The position numbers were made by a program, and so were the translations under genes. The notes under the pieces are model-generated. The model was given only the letters and a program-made list of their open reading frames with translations, was not told the DNA's origin and did not search any database. This document shows, in pieces, positions 16,367-26,743 of a stretch of DNA of 64,000 nt. The stretch is from contig CANQWS010000010.1 in NCBI GenBank assembly GCA_947627615.1, positions 1 through 64,000 on the forward strand, written 5' to 3'. Source of the stretch: an uncultured Muribaculaceae bacterium (GTDB lineage: Bacteria; Bacteroidota; Bacteroidia; Bacteroidales; Muribaculaceae). The stretch's first letter is position 1; each line of letters opens with the position of its first letter.

Positions 16367-18836
16367 GCACTTTCTGATTATACTCTGCCTCTTGTCGGTC
16401 ACGGCACAGAATGTCCGTTCAGCCTCACTCAAAGACCGGTGCATCGAGATGCTCTATAAATATATGCCGGTGGCAGATTCAGCGAACTATACCCGCGATT
16501 TTTTTGAGCACAACGTAGACATGTCGCTCCGCGCCCGCGAAGAGATGCCGTGGGGCAATATTGTTCCCGAAAAGGAATTCATGCATTTTGTTGTTCCGGT
16601 CCGGGTCAACAACGAAGCGCTCGACAATCACCGCGAAGTGTTCTACAACGAACTGAAAGACCGTGTCAAGGGCCTGGGAATGAAGGAAGCCATTCTTGAA
16701 ATCAACCACTGGTGTCATGAAAAAGTGACATATCAGCCGTCGGACGCCCGCACCCATTCGCCGCTCCAGTCAGTCAGTTCCGCGATAGGCCGTTGCGGAG
16801 AGGAATCCACTTTCGGTGTTGCGGCACTCAGAGCCATGGGCATTCCGGCCCGTCAGGTCTATACCCCCCGCTGGGCGCACACCGATGACAATCACGCATG
16901 GGTTGAGGCCTGGGCCGACGGAAAATGGTACTTCCTCGGAGCCTGCGAGCCTGAGCCGGTTCTTAATCTCGGCTGGTTCAACGCCCCGGCTGCACGGGGA
17001 ATGCTCATGCATGCCCGTGTATTCGGACCCTATTCGGGAGCTGAAGAGATTCTTTCCACCGCCGACGGCATAACCGACATAAACGTAACCGACCACTATG
17101 CTCCGGTTGACACCATCCGCGTATTTGTAACCGACCCCGAAGGCTCACCCATTGAGAATGCTAAAGTTAGCTTCAGAATCTACAATTACGCCGAATTCTA
17201 TCCAATTGCAACAAAGACCACAGATTCCAACGGCCATGCGTCACTGGTGGCAGGACTCGGCGATATGCTCGTCTGGGCTACGGACGGACGCACCTATAGC
17301 TTCGGCAAGTACCATGTAGGGACCGACAAGAATGTCAGGCTTGTCCTTGACCCACGGGCCAAAATAAATACGAGCATGGATATCGATATCATCCCGCCGG
17401 TGGAATCCAAGGCTGTTGTCGATGTCAGCCCTGAACTTACAGCTGAAAACGAGAAGGCAAAAATCAGAGAGGATTCAATCCGCAAAAATTACGAGTCCAC
17501 TTTCTGCAAGGCCATCCCGGGCGATTCCAAATCGGAATTGCTCGCACGCTCAAGAGGCAACCACCGTGTTATCCGGGAATTCCTTAACAGATACCGCAAT
17601 GATGAAAATAAGGCGATTGCCTTGCTCAATTCATTGTCCGAGAAAGATCTCACCGACGTGACCATGGAAGTTCTTTCTGATTTCATGTCGGCCGAGGACA
17701 ACGGCTCTCCCCTCTTCGCACAGTATATTATGTCACCGCGAATAGCATCGGAGCCGCTGACGGCTTTCCGTTCAAGGCTATCAGCTGAAATACCTGCGAA
17801 TCTTCAGAATGAATACCGGAACAATCCGGCTTTATGGGCATCGTGGGTATCCGAAAACATTGACGCCTCACTTGACTGGTATCCCTCATCGGTAACCATG
17901 AACCCGGTTGAAGTGTGGAAAGTGCGACGCACTTCTCCCCTTTCACGTGACATATTTTTTGTTGCTGGAGCTCGTAGCATCGGAATCCCGGCACGCCTTG
18001 ACCCTGTCACATCGAAACCGCAGTGGGCTGACAAGGAATGCAACTGGCATGACGCCATGCTGACGGAGGAATCCGTCGGCACCGCATCCGGTAAACACAG
18101 CCTCACTCTGACCTACGAACCGAACACCACTGTGGACGACCCTCTTTACTACTCTCATTTCACCCTCTCCAGAATCGACAAAGGCGAACCTCAGTTACAG
18201 AGTTATCCCGATTTCGAGCCATGGAGCAAGAACTTCAAGAACCCTCAGATTCTGGATGCGGGACAGTACATGCTTGTCACGGGACAGAGACTTGCCAACG
18301 GCGGCGTATTGTCACACATAGAATTCATTGATCTCACAGAATCGGACGCAACCGCCGAGCTGAAAATGCGGAGCGACAGTTCTCAGGTTCAGGTCATCGG
18401 GTCCTTTGACTCGGAATCGGTTTTCACTCCGGCAGAATCCGATGCAAGCCAGTCGATTCTCGCAACGACCGGACGAGGCTATTTCGTGGTAGGAATTGTT
18501 CAGCCGGGACACGAGCCCTCCAACCATATCCTGCGCGACATGGCGGCACTCAAAGACAGGCTGGAGGAAAACGGGACTCCGATAATTATGCTCGCTGCGG
18601 ATAAGGACAAAATGAAAAAACTTGACACGGAGCTGACATCGGCCCTGCCGGCCACAACGACGTTGGGCTATGACTCAACCGGAAAGATTTCTGCCGCCCT
18701 GAGTCAGCTCTCGGAATCTCAGAACGGTCCTGTCATAATAATCGCTGACACATTCAACAGGGTTGTATTCGTGTCATCGGGCTACACGATAGGCATCGGA
18801 CAGAAACTTCTTGACACTCTGAACCGCATCAAGTAA
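16359..18836 (+). CDS. Secreted transglutaminase-domain protein
   Basis: Large exported protein, 825 residues, with a signal peptide at about 1-21. A transglutaminase/peptide-N-glycanase-like core (about 95-220) has the catalytic cysteine C146 in RCGEES and H179 in DNHAWVEAW; the third residue is in or near the GACEPEPVLN segment. A carboxypeptidase-regulatory-like beta domain follows (about 245-330). A long region with a second, degenerate transglutaminase-like stretch (about 480-560) comes next. The last 120 residues (VVGIVQPGHEPSNHILRDM onward) look like a thioredoxin-type fold without the redox cysteines. Homologous proteins are common in Bacteroidota but not characterised. Its gene overlaps cutC by 8 bp; the operon context suggests glycoprotein processing. 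Confidence 0.8.
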   Translation: MNKHFLIILCLLSVTAQNVRSASLKDRCIEMLYKYMPVADSANYTRDFFEHNVDMSLRAREEMPWGNIVPEKEFMHFVVPVRVNNEALDNHREVFYNELKDRVKGLGMKEAILEINHWCHEKVTYQPSDARTHSPLQSVSSAIGRCGEESTFGVAALRAMGIPARQVYTPRWAHTDDNHAWVEAWADGKWYFLGACEPEPVLNLGWFNAPAARGMLMHARVFGPYSGAEEILSTADGITDINVTDHYAPVDTIRVFVTDPEGSPIENAKVSFRIYNYAEFYPIATKTTDSNGHASLVAGLGDMLVWATDGRTYSFGKYHVGTDKNVRLVLDPRAKINTSMDIDIIPPVESKAVVDVSPELTAENEKAKIREDSIRKNYESTFCKAIPGDSKSELLARSRGNHRVIREFLNRYRNDENKAIALLNSLSEKDLTDVTMEVLSDFMSAEDNGSPLFAQYIMSPRIASEPLTAFRSRLSAEIPANLQNEYRNNPALWASWVSENIDASLDWYPSSVTMNPVEVWKVRRTSPLSRDIFFVAGARSIGIPARLDPVTSKPQWADKECNWHDAMLTEESVGTASGKHSLTLTYEPNTTVDDPLYYSHFTLSRIDKGEPQLQSYPDFEPWSKNFKNPQILDAGQYMLVTGQRLANGGVLSHIEFIDLTESDATAELKMRSDSSQVQVIGSFDSESVFTPAESDASQSILATTGRGYFVVGIVQPGHEPSNHILRDMAALKDRLEENGTPIIMLAADKDKMKKLDTELTSALPATTTLGYDSTGKISAALSQLSESQNGPVIIIADTFNRVVFVSSGYTIGIGQKLLDTLNRIK

Positions 18837-18847
18837 TTAATTTTTTG

Positions 18848-18855
18848 TAATTTTG
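18848..18855 (+). promoter_or_regulatory. -7 element before the DEAD-box helicase gene
   Basis: TAATTTTG lies 44 bp before the ATG at 18899 and just after the transglutaminase stop. No convincing -33 element is found at the right distance. Confidence 0.5.
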
Positions 18856-18898
18856 CAAAGAAATAGACATTAAACAAAACTGCATACTGAACTGACCG

Positions 18899-20335
18899 AT
18901 GAGGTTCGACGAATTTGATTTCAATTACGACGTGCTTGACGCACTCGATGCAATGCACTTTGAAGAGTGCACGCCGATACAGGAAAAAGCCATACCCGCG
19001 GCACTTGAAGGCCGCGATCTCATAGCCGTAGCCCAGACGGGAACCGGCAAAACAGCCGCATATATTCTGCCGGTCCTGAGCCGGCTTGCCGACGGAGGAT
19101 TTCCGGACGATGCCATAAACTGTATCGTCATGGCCCCTACCCGGGAACTTGCCATGCAGATCGACAACCAGCTTGAGGGTTTCGGGTACTTTATGTCAGT
19201 CAGTTCTCTGCCCATCTACGGCGGTACTGACGGAGCCACATTTGCCCGCCAGCAACGTGGATTGAAACTCGGAGCCGACATTGTCATCGCCACTCCCGGA
19301 CGTCTGCTTGCACATCTCCAGATGGGATACGTGGACCTTTCACGCGTCTCGTTCTTTATCCTCGACGAGGCCGACCGGATGCTTGACATGGGTTTCTACG
19401 ACGACATCATGCAGATTGTAAAGAACCTGCCCGAAGAGCGGCAGACGCTCATGTTCTCCGCCACAATGCCGCCCAAGATTCAGCAGCTTGCAAAAACAAT
19501 TCTGCATTCCCCCGAAGAGATAAAAATAGCCGTTTCAAAGCCGGCCGATAAAATACATCAGCGTGTGGCCATCTGTTACGAACCGCAGAAACTGAAACTG
19601 CTGAAAAAAATCTTTACGGACACCGAAGCCAAAAGAGTCATTGTCTTCGCCTCATCGAAACTGAAAGTCAAGGACCTGTCAAGGGAACTGCGCAAAGCCG
19701 GATTCAAGATAGGAGAAATGCACTCCGACCTCGAGCAGGCTCGCCGCGACGAGGTAATGCATGACTTCAAATCCGGCAAAATAGACATTCTCGTGGCAAC
19801 CGACATAGTGGCCCGCGGAATAGACATCGACGACATCACTATGGTGGTCAACTACGATGTGCCCCACGATGCCGAGGACTATGTTCACCGCATAGGCCGC
19901 ACGGCACGTGCCGATGCCGATGGCGAGGCCCTTACTTTTGTCAGCGACCGTGACCGCCGGCGTTGGGCAGGAATAGAGAAATTCCTCGGTAAGAAAATCG
20001 AGCGCCTTGAACTTGAAGACGCTCCCGCCGACATATCCCCCGCTGAAGAAAATCCCCGAAAAAGCAGGAACACGAAACGCAACGGCGGTTCCCGACACAG
20101 CCGAAAGCCCGGACGTAACGCAGGCAACCGCAATGAACGCCGCCGAGACGAAAAGAGCAGGGAGAAGACCGCAGACAATCCTGAGAACGCCTCAGAAAAC
20201 AACGGCGAAAACAAACCTCGTCAGAAAAAATCCAATCCCCGACGCAGAAATTACCGCAACCGGAGAAACGGCAAAGGCAATCAGGACAGCAACAAAGGAA
20301 CCGGCCCGCAAACCGGCACTCCGGAAAAGAACTGA
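18899..20335 (+). CDS. DEAD-box ATP-dependent RNA helicase
   Basis: 478-residue RNA helicase of the RhlE/DeaD type. Motifs are in the expected order: Q motif (CTPIQEKAIP), Walker A AQTGTGKT, PTRELA, TPGR, DEAD, SAT, then ARGIDI and HRIGRTAR in the second RecA domain. The core ends near residue 375. The remaining 100 residues are an Arg/Lys/Asn-rich, probably disordered RNA-binding tail. Such helicases remodel mRNA or rRNA and often matter in the cold. It sits between the transglutaminase gene and the thiamine operon and has its own -7 box. Confidence 0.93.
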   Translation: MRFDEFDFNYDVLDALDAMHFEECTPIQEKAIPAALEGRDLIAVAQTGTGKTAAYILPVLSRLADGGFPDDAINCIVMAPTRELAMQIDNQLEGFGYFMSVSSLPIYGGTDGATFARQQRGLKLGADIVIATPGRLLAHLQMGYVDLSRVSFFILDEADRMLDMGFYDDIMQIVKNLPEERQTLMFSATMPPKIQQLAKTILHSPEEIKIAVSKPADKIHQRVAICYEPQKLKLLKKIFTDTEAKRVIVFASSKLKVKDLSRELRKAGFKIGEMHSDLEQARRDEVMHDFKSGKIDILVATDIVARGIDIDDITMVVNYDVPHDAEDYVHRIGRTARADADGEALTFVSDRDRRRWAGIEKFLGKKIERLELEDAPADISPAEENPRKSRNTKRNGGSRHSRKPGRNAGNRNERRRDEKSREKTADNPENASENNGENKPRQKKSNPRRRNYRNRRNGKGNQDSNKGTGPQTGTPEKN

Positions 20336-20380
20336 CTGCAATAAAAGCAAAAATAATTATGACAATTGAATTATAATTGC

Positions 20381-20388
20381 TACCTTTG
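20381..20388 (+). promoter_or_regulatory. -7 element of the thiamine operon
   Basis: TACCTTTG matches the Bacteroidota -7 consensus and lies 11 bp before the first paired base of the TPP riboswitch. The transcript would thus begin almost exactly at the aptamer. The -33 region is weak. Confidence 0.65.
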
Positions 20389-20398
20389 CCCGTGCACG

Positions 20399-20483
20399 AC
20401 AAAGGGGTGCCGACGGCTACACGCCAATGGCTGAGATTCATACCCTCCGAACCTGATACGGCTAATACCGGCGCAGGAATTGT
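20399..20483 (+). ncRNA. TPP (THI element) riboswitch
   Basis: The classic thiamine-pyrophosphate aptamer. Conserved blocks are all present in order: AAAGGGGTGC, GGCTGAGA (pyrimidine sensor), ACCCTCCGAACCTGAT and the CGGCTAATACCGGCGCAGGAA stretch. The closing stem pairs ACAA (20399-20402) with TTGT (20480-20483). It binds TPP and represses the downstream thiD-thiS-thiE-thiG-thiC-thiH genes. No terminator follows, so control is probably at translation. Confidence 0.97.
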
Positions 20484-20512
20484 TCTCATCCACATCACCA
20501 TATCGTAATAGC

Positions 20513-20552
20513 ATGGCTGTACCTCCATGTCGCGCCTGAAACTGAAAGCGAC
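20513..20552 (+). promoter_or_regulatory. hairpins between the TPP aptamer and thiD, likely expression platform
   Basis: Two short hairpins lie between the aptamer and the ATG: CATGG/CCATG (about 20513-20530) and GTCGC (20529-20533) with GCGAC (20548-20552), the latter ending directly at the ATG at 20553. They share bases, so they exclude each other. The second would bury the ribosome landing site. No U-run follows, which points to translational rather than transcriptional switching. Confidence 0.45.
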
Positions 20553-21383
20553 ATGAAAAGATACATTCCAGTCCTATCTATCGCCGGGTCCGATTCCTCT
20601 GGTGGAGCCGGCATACAGGCCGATATAAAGACCATATCGGCAATAGGGTGTTACGCCATGACAGCCATAACATCCATCACGGCTCAGAACACCACGGGAG
20701 TCAGCGCCATCCAGGGCATCGACCCTGACATAGTGGCCGCTCAGATTGACATGATATGGGCCGACATCAAGCCTCTGGCCGTGAAAACCGGTATGCTTTA
20801 CAGCCGTGACATCGTCAATGTAGTGGCTGACAGGCTGACAGGTCTTGACGTGCGGAATCTCGTCATTGACCCCGTGATAATGTCCACCTCAGGCTCACTG
20901 CTCATTGACCGGGATGCCATTGACGATCTGCGTAAACGCCTTTTCCCCATAGCAACGCTCATAACGCCCAACCGTCTTGAAGCCATAGAATTGACCGGCG
21001 AAACAGACTATCAGCGGCAAGTTGACGCTTTCCGCGCCATGGGTTGCCGCAACATCCTCCTGAAAGGGGGCGATGACAAGCGCACCGATGTCAAGGAGGA
21101 CCTTCTTGCTCTTGAAGGCGAGGAAGAACTGATAACGCTACGTGCCGATGCCGTGAACACCAAAAACACCCATGGAACGGGCTGCACACTGTCGTCGGCC
21201 ATAGCTTCCTACATGGCTCTCGGCTTTGATGTTGAGGAAGCAGTAACCCGAGGCAAAATCTACATCACCCATGCCATAAATGCCGGAGCCAGAGTAAGCG
21301 TCGGTCATGGCCACGGGCCCGTCAACCACCTGTTCGCGCCGCGACACATGAAATTCATAATCAACAAATCTCCACGAACATGA
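20553..21383 (+). CDS. thiD: Hydroxymethylpyrimidine/phosphomethylpyrimidine kinase ThiD
   Basis: Ribokinase-type kinase of 276 residues that phosphorylates HMP and then HMP-phosphate, giving the pyrimidine diphosphate for thiamine synthesis. Signatures are IAGSDSSGGAGIQADIKT at the N-terminus, TAITAQNTTGV-like substrate loop, and the anion hole NTHGTGCTLSSAIASY near the C-terminus. First gene after the TPP riboswitch; its stop overlaps the thiS start (ATGA). Confidence 0.96.
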   Translation: MKRYIPVLSIAGSDSSGGAGIQADIKTISAIGCYAMTAITSITAQNTTGVSAIQGIDPDIVAAQIDMIWADIKPLAVKTGMLYSRDIVNVVADRLTGLDVRNLVIDPVIMSTSGSLLIDRDAIDDLRKRLFPIATLITPNRLEAIELTGETDYQRQVDAFRAMGCRNILLKGGDDKRTDVKEDLLALEGEEELITLRADAVNTKNTHGTGCTLSSAIASYMALGFDVEEAVTRGKIYITHAINAGARVSVGHGHGPVNHLFAPRHMKFIINKSPRT

Positions 21384-21580
21384 AAGTGATTCTGAACAAA
21401 CAGCCGATTTCCATTGATGAAGCCGCCACTCTCGACGTTGCTCTCAAAGCCGCATCCATAGAGCCGAAAGGCATAGCCGTGGCTGTGAACGAGAAAGTGG
21501 TTCCCAAAAACGAATACGCCACACACGAACTTCACGAAGGCGATGAAATCATTATCATAAAAGCTTTCTATGGCGGTTAA
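21380..21580 (+). CDS. thiS: Sulfur carrier protein ThiS
   Basis: 66-residue ubiquitin-like carrier. The C-terminus ends FYGG; the terminal glycine is adenylated and then thiocarboxylated to bring sulfur to ThiG. It overlaps thiD by 4 bp and the next gene by 11 bp. The enzyme that adenylates ThiS (ThiF) is not encoded in this operon. Confidence 0.95.
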   Translation: MKVILNKQPISIDEAATLDVALKAASIEPKGIAVAVNEKVVPKNEYATHELHEGDEIIIIKAFYGG

Positions 21581-22187
21581 ATCACCTTTCCGCATAGCAA
21601 TCACGCCGGAAAACATCCTTGCGGACGAACCGGCGATGATTTCCGAAATCCTTGATTCGGGATGGGACATGGTGCATCTGCGTCACCCCGGCGCGTCACT
21701 GCGTGACATGCGGAATCTGATTGAGGCGATTCCCCAGCGTCATCACGGCCGTCTCAGACTCCACGGCCACTTCGAGCTGCTCAACAGTTTCAAGCTCGGA
21801 GGGATTCACCTCAACCGCCGGTGTCCCCACGTTCCGGACAACTACAACGGTCCGCATAGCCGCTCGTGTCATACCATCGACGAGGTCAGGGACAGCGCGG
21901 GATGTGACTACGTGACTCTTTCCCCTATATTCGACAGCATCTCGAAAGAGGGCTACAAGGCATCTTTTACAGAAAAAGAGCTTGAAGGAATTGACAAAAC
22001 AGCCACTTCAGACGTTAATATGAAAGTAATAGCCCTCGGCGGAATCACTCCGGAACGTGTTCCTCAGGTGATGAATCTGGGATTCAGCGGGTTTGCCGTT
22101 CTCGGCGCCCTCATGACGGCAGATTCCATGGACTGTTTCCGTCAGAGGCTCAATGCTTTCAATGAAGTGAATACATACAATCCATAA
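21570..22187 (+). CDS. ThiE/TenI-like protein (thiazole tautomerase or second thiamine phosphate synthase)
   Basis: 205-residue TIM-barrel protein of the thiamine-phosphate-synthase superfamily, but divergent from the true ThiE encoded next to it. The diphosphate-binding and substrate motifs of ThiE are changed: HLRHPGA instead of QLRMKG, HLNRRCP instead of HLGKDD, and SLSPIFDS without the T-K that follows the GPF motif. A histidine in the SCHT segment (about residue 97) is in the place of the catalytic histidine of TenI thiazole tautomerase. It is therefore best read as a TenI-like tautomerase, though a second ThiE cannot be excluded. The start overlaps thiS by 11 bp. Confidence 0.75.
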   Translation: MAVKSPFRIAITPENILADEPAMISEILDSGWDMVHLRHPGASLRDMRNLIEAIPQRHHGRLRLHGHFELLNSFKLGGIHLNRRCPHVPDNYNGPHSRSCHTIDEVRDSAGCDYVTLSPIFDSISKEGYKASFTEKELEGIDKTATSDVNMKVIALGGITPERVPQVMNLGFSGFAVLGALMTADSMDCFRQRLNAFNEVNTYNP

Positions 22188-22201
22188 CCAAACACTCGAT
22201 T

Positions 22202-22840
22202 ATGTTACAGTTTATAACTCATCCCTCGGAAAAATACTCCATAGCCGAAGAAGTGCAGATGGCCATCGAAGGCGGTTGCCGGTGGATACAGCTCCGAATG
22301 AAAGGAGCTTCGGACGAAGAAGTTCTCCACACTGCGGCGGAACTCATTGATATGTGCCGCGAAAATGATGCTTTCCTGATTGTTGACGACCGTGTCAATG
22401 TGGTCAACGAACTTAAAGTCTCCGGAGTCCACCTCGGCAAGGATGACATGGACCCGATGGAAGCCCGTGAACTGCTCGGACCGGATGCAATTATAGGCAT
22501 AACCGCCAACACGGCCGACGACATAATAAAGTACAAGGGCAAGGACGTGGACTATGTAGGACTCGGCCCGTTCCGCTACACATCCACTAAAGAAAAACTC
22601 TCTCCGGTGCTGGGACTCGAAGGTTACGCCGAAATTGTCAAGAAAGTCCGTGATGCAGGCGTGGAACTGCCGATAGTCGCCATAGGCGGAATCACACTCG
22701 AAGATGTTGAGCCGCTTATGAAAACCGGTGTCAACGGCATCGCGGTCTCGGGCTCGATAATCAATGCGCCTGACCCGGTCCTCTACACCTCCAAAATTAT
22801 GGAAAAACTGCTCGGCATACCTTACGACAAAGCCGATTGA
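22202..22840 (+). CDS. thiE: Thiamine phosphate synthase ThiE
   Basis: 212-residue TIM-barrel enzyme that joins HMP-diphosphate and thiazole phosphate to give thiamine phosphate. Conserved motifs are intact: [38 protein letters not shown] and IVAIGGI. It sits after the divergent ThiE/TenI-like gene, 14 bp downstream, and before thiG. Confidence 0.95.
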   Translation: MLQFITHPSEKYSIAEEVQMAIEGGCRWIQLRMKGASDEEVLHTAAELIDMCRENDAFLIVDDRVNVVNELKVSGVHLGKDDMDPMEARELLGPDAIIGITANTADDIIKYKGKDVDYVGLGPFRYTSTKEKLSPVLGLEGYAEIVKKVRDAGVELPIVAIGGITLEDVEPLMKTGVNGIAVSGSIINAPDPVLYTSKIMEKLLGIPYDKAD

Positions 22841-22880
22841 CAATTATGATTATCAAAATTCAATCCACTATCATATTTCA

Positions 22881-23654
22881 ATGAAAGACATCCTTACGAT
22901 AGGCGGACGCGATTTCACATCGCGTCTGTTTGTGGGCACCGGCAAATTCTCATCCAACCGCCTGATGCTCGAATCCATCATAGCCTCCGGTTCACAAATG
23001 ATCACCGTGGCCATGAAACGCGTTGACATGCAGCATGAGGATGAAGACGACATGCTTGCCAACATCAACCGTGACAACGTCCAGCTTCTCCCCAACACCT
23101 CGGGAGTCCGCAATGCCAAAGAGGCCGTCATTGCGGCCCGGCTCTCCCGCGAGTGCTTCGGCACGGATTTCATCAAACTCGAAATTCATCCTGACCCCAA
23201 ATATCTCCTGCCTGACCCCATAGAGACCCTTGAAGCTACGGCCCAGCTGGCCAAGGAGGGATTCCATGTTCTCCCCTACATTCAGGCCGACCCGGTGCTC
23301 TGCAAGAGACTTGAGGAAGTTGGCTCCGCCGCCGTAATGCCTCTCGGCGCCCCGATCGGCACCAACAAAGGCCTGAAGACCCGCGATCTGCTGGAGATTA
23401 TCATAGCCGAGAGCAAAGTCCCCGTAGTAATCGATGCCGGACTCGGAGCGCCTTCTCATGCAGCCGAAGCAATGGAAATGGGAGCCGACGCGGTTCTGGT
23501 CAATACAGCTATAGCCGTGGCTAACAATCCCGTTGAAATGGCCGAAGCCTTCAGACTGGCCGTTGAGGCAGGACGCAAGGGATACCTTGCCGGACTCGGA
23601 GCCGTAAGTTCCTACGCCGAAGCCACAAGCCCGCTCACCTCATTTCTTGACTGA
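22881..23654 (+). CDS. thiG: Thiazole synthase ThiG
   Basis: TIM-barrel enzyme of 257 residues that builds the thiazole phosphate ring from deoxyxylulose-5-phosphate, ThiS-thiocarboxylate and dehydroglycine. The start at 22881 ([23 protein letters not shown]) is preferred to an in-frame ATG at 22764, which lies inside thiE. The probable Schiff-base lysine is in [17 protein letters not shown]. Two glycine-rich phosphate-binding loops follow ([28 protein letters not shown]). It needs the ThiH product from the last gene of the operon. Confidence 0.95.
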   Translation: MKDILTIGGRDFTSRLFVGTGKFSSNRLMLESIIASGSQMITVAMKRVDMQHEDEDDMLANINRDNVQLLPNTSGVRNAKEAVIAARLSRECFGTDFIKLEIHPDPKYLLPDPIETLEATAQLAKEGFHVLPYIQADPVLCKRLEEVGSAAVMPLGAPIGTNKGLKTRDLLEIIIAESKVPVVIDAGLGAPSHAAEAMEMGADAVLVNTAIAVANNPVEMAEAFRLAVEAGRKGYLAGLGAVSSYAEATSPLTSFLD

Positions 23655-23661
23655 CCCCTAA

Positions 23662-25407
<1,746 letters not shown>

Positions 25408-25410
25408 CCG

Positions 25411-26520
25411 ATGTTTTATGATGAATTAAAACGGTTTTCCTGGGATGAGACCACCAGGGAAATTGAATCGAAAACAGCTCGCGATGTGGAGATTGCACTG
25501 TCAAAGGAACATCGTGACATCTCTGATTTCATGGCCTTGATTTCGCCTGCCGCGGCTCCATATCTGGAGCCGATGGCACGGCTCTCCCACCGCTACACGC
25601 TTGAACGTTTCGGGAAGACCATTTCCATGTACATACCCATGTACGTGTCAAACGCATGTACCAACGGTTGCGTATACTGCGGATTCAACCACGCCAACCC
25701 GTTCACGCGCGTCACTCTGACTATGGACCAGGTGAAAGCCGAGTGCGAGGCCATCAGGCGGCTCGGTCCCTTCGAGAATCTTCTCATTGTTTCAGGAGAG
25801 TTTCCTTCACTCAACGGCGTCAACTATCTGGAAAAGGTTCTTCAGGTAGCCCGTCCCTACTTCAATAACCTGACCATCGAGGTCATGCCGATGAAAGAGC
25901 GTGATTACTACCGGCTGACGCAGAGCGGCCTGAACGGGGTGGTCTGCTTTCAGGAGACTTATCATGAGGCGGCCTATAAAACGTACCATCCACGAGGCAT
26001 GAAGTCAATATTCGAGTGGAGAGTCAACGGTTTTGACAGGATGGGAGCGGCCGGTGTCCACAAAATAGGCATGGGAGTGCTAATAGGTCTCGAGGACTGG
26101 CGCACCGACGTGACTATGATGGCCCGCCATCTCCAGTATCTGCGCAAGAACTACTGGCGCACCCGCTACAGCATAAACTTCCCCCGCATGTGTCCCGCAG
26201 AGGGCGGATACCAGCCCAAGGTCATAATGAGCGACAGGGAACTCGCCCAGCTGACATTCGCATTCCGCATTCTGGACCATGACGTAGACATCTCCTACTC
26301 CACCCGCGAGGCTCCGGAATTCAGGGCCAATATGATGAAGCTCGGAGTCACTTCAATGAGCGCCGGAAGCAAGACGGAGCCGGGCGGCTATGTGTCTTCA
26401 CCGGATGCCCTGGAACAGTTCGAGGTGACCGATTCGAGGACTCCGCTGCAAGTCGCTGCCGAAATAAAAGCTTTAGGATATGAGCCGGTCTGGAAAGACT
26501 GGGACAAAATCTTTGACTGA
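25411..26520 (+). CDS. thiH: 2-iminoacetate synthase ThiH
   Basis: Radical-SAM tyrosine lyase of 369 residues that makes dehydroglycine (2-iminoacetate) for ThiG. The cluster motif CX3CX2C is at C83, C87 and C90 (ACTNGCVYC). Typical features include IVSGEFPS-like SAM glycine region and the C-terminal SAGSKTEPGGY. The ThiH route, rather than ThiO, fits an anaerobe. It is the last gene of the thiamine operon. No strong hairpin terminator follows. Confidence 0.96.
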   Translation: MFYDELKRFSWDETTREIESKTARDVEIALSKEHRDISDFMALISPAAAPYLEPMARLSHRYTLERFGKTISMYIPMYVSNACTNGCVYCGFNHANPFTRVTLTMDQVKAECEAIRRLGPFENLLIVSGEFPSLNGVNYLEKVLQVARPYFNNLTIEVMPMKERDYYRLTQSGLNGVVCFQETYHEAAYKTYHPRGMKSIFEWRVNGFDRMGAAGVHKIGMGVLIGLEDWRTDVTMMARHLQYLRKNYWRTRYSINFPRMCPAEGGYQPKVIMSDRELAQLTFAFRILDHDVDISYSTREAPEFRANMMKLGVTSMSAGSKTEPGGYVSSPDALEQFEVTDSRTPLQVAAEIKALGYEPVWKDWDKIFD

Positions 26521-26534
26521 GACTGTTTTTTTTG

Positions 26535-26542
26535 TAATTTTG
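26535..26542 (+). promoter_or_regulatory. -7 element upstream of valS, with a long leader
   Basis: TAATTTTG lies just after the thiH stop and about 200 bp before the valS ATG at 26744. The leader so produced (about 26549-26743) has no ORF with a clear start signal and no obvious terminator. It may hold a second start site closer to the gene. Confidence 0.5.
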
Positions 26543-26743
26543 CAGTCTGTAAATATTCTGCTGAAGTGATTTAATCATTTTGATTATTAAGCTTTATGTA
26601 AAGTTTTGTGGCTGACTTTGGCGCCATCCATGGTAACAGGAGCCGGAAAATGACATGAAGGATTGATCGGATGGTCTGATTCACTTCGGATTATAACATA
26701 TCGAATTAAGTTTAAAGCACTTCATAATCTCAACAGCACTGAC

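Noticed and set aside
22205-22843. 212-residue minus-strand frame exactly opposite thiE
   Set aside because: It mirrors the codon pattern of thiE; the translation has no domain or start signal.
26549-26743. Possible T-box or other riboswitch in the valS leader
   Set aside because: No T-box sequence or specifier hairpin is visible, and T-boxes are not expected in this phylum; only a -7 box and an unfeatured leader remain.
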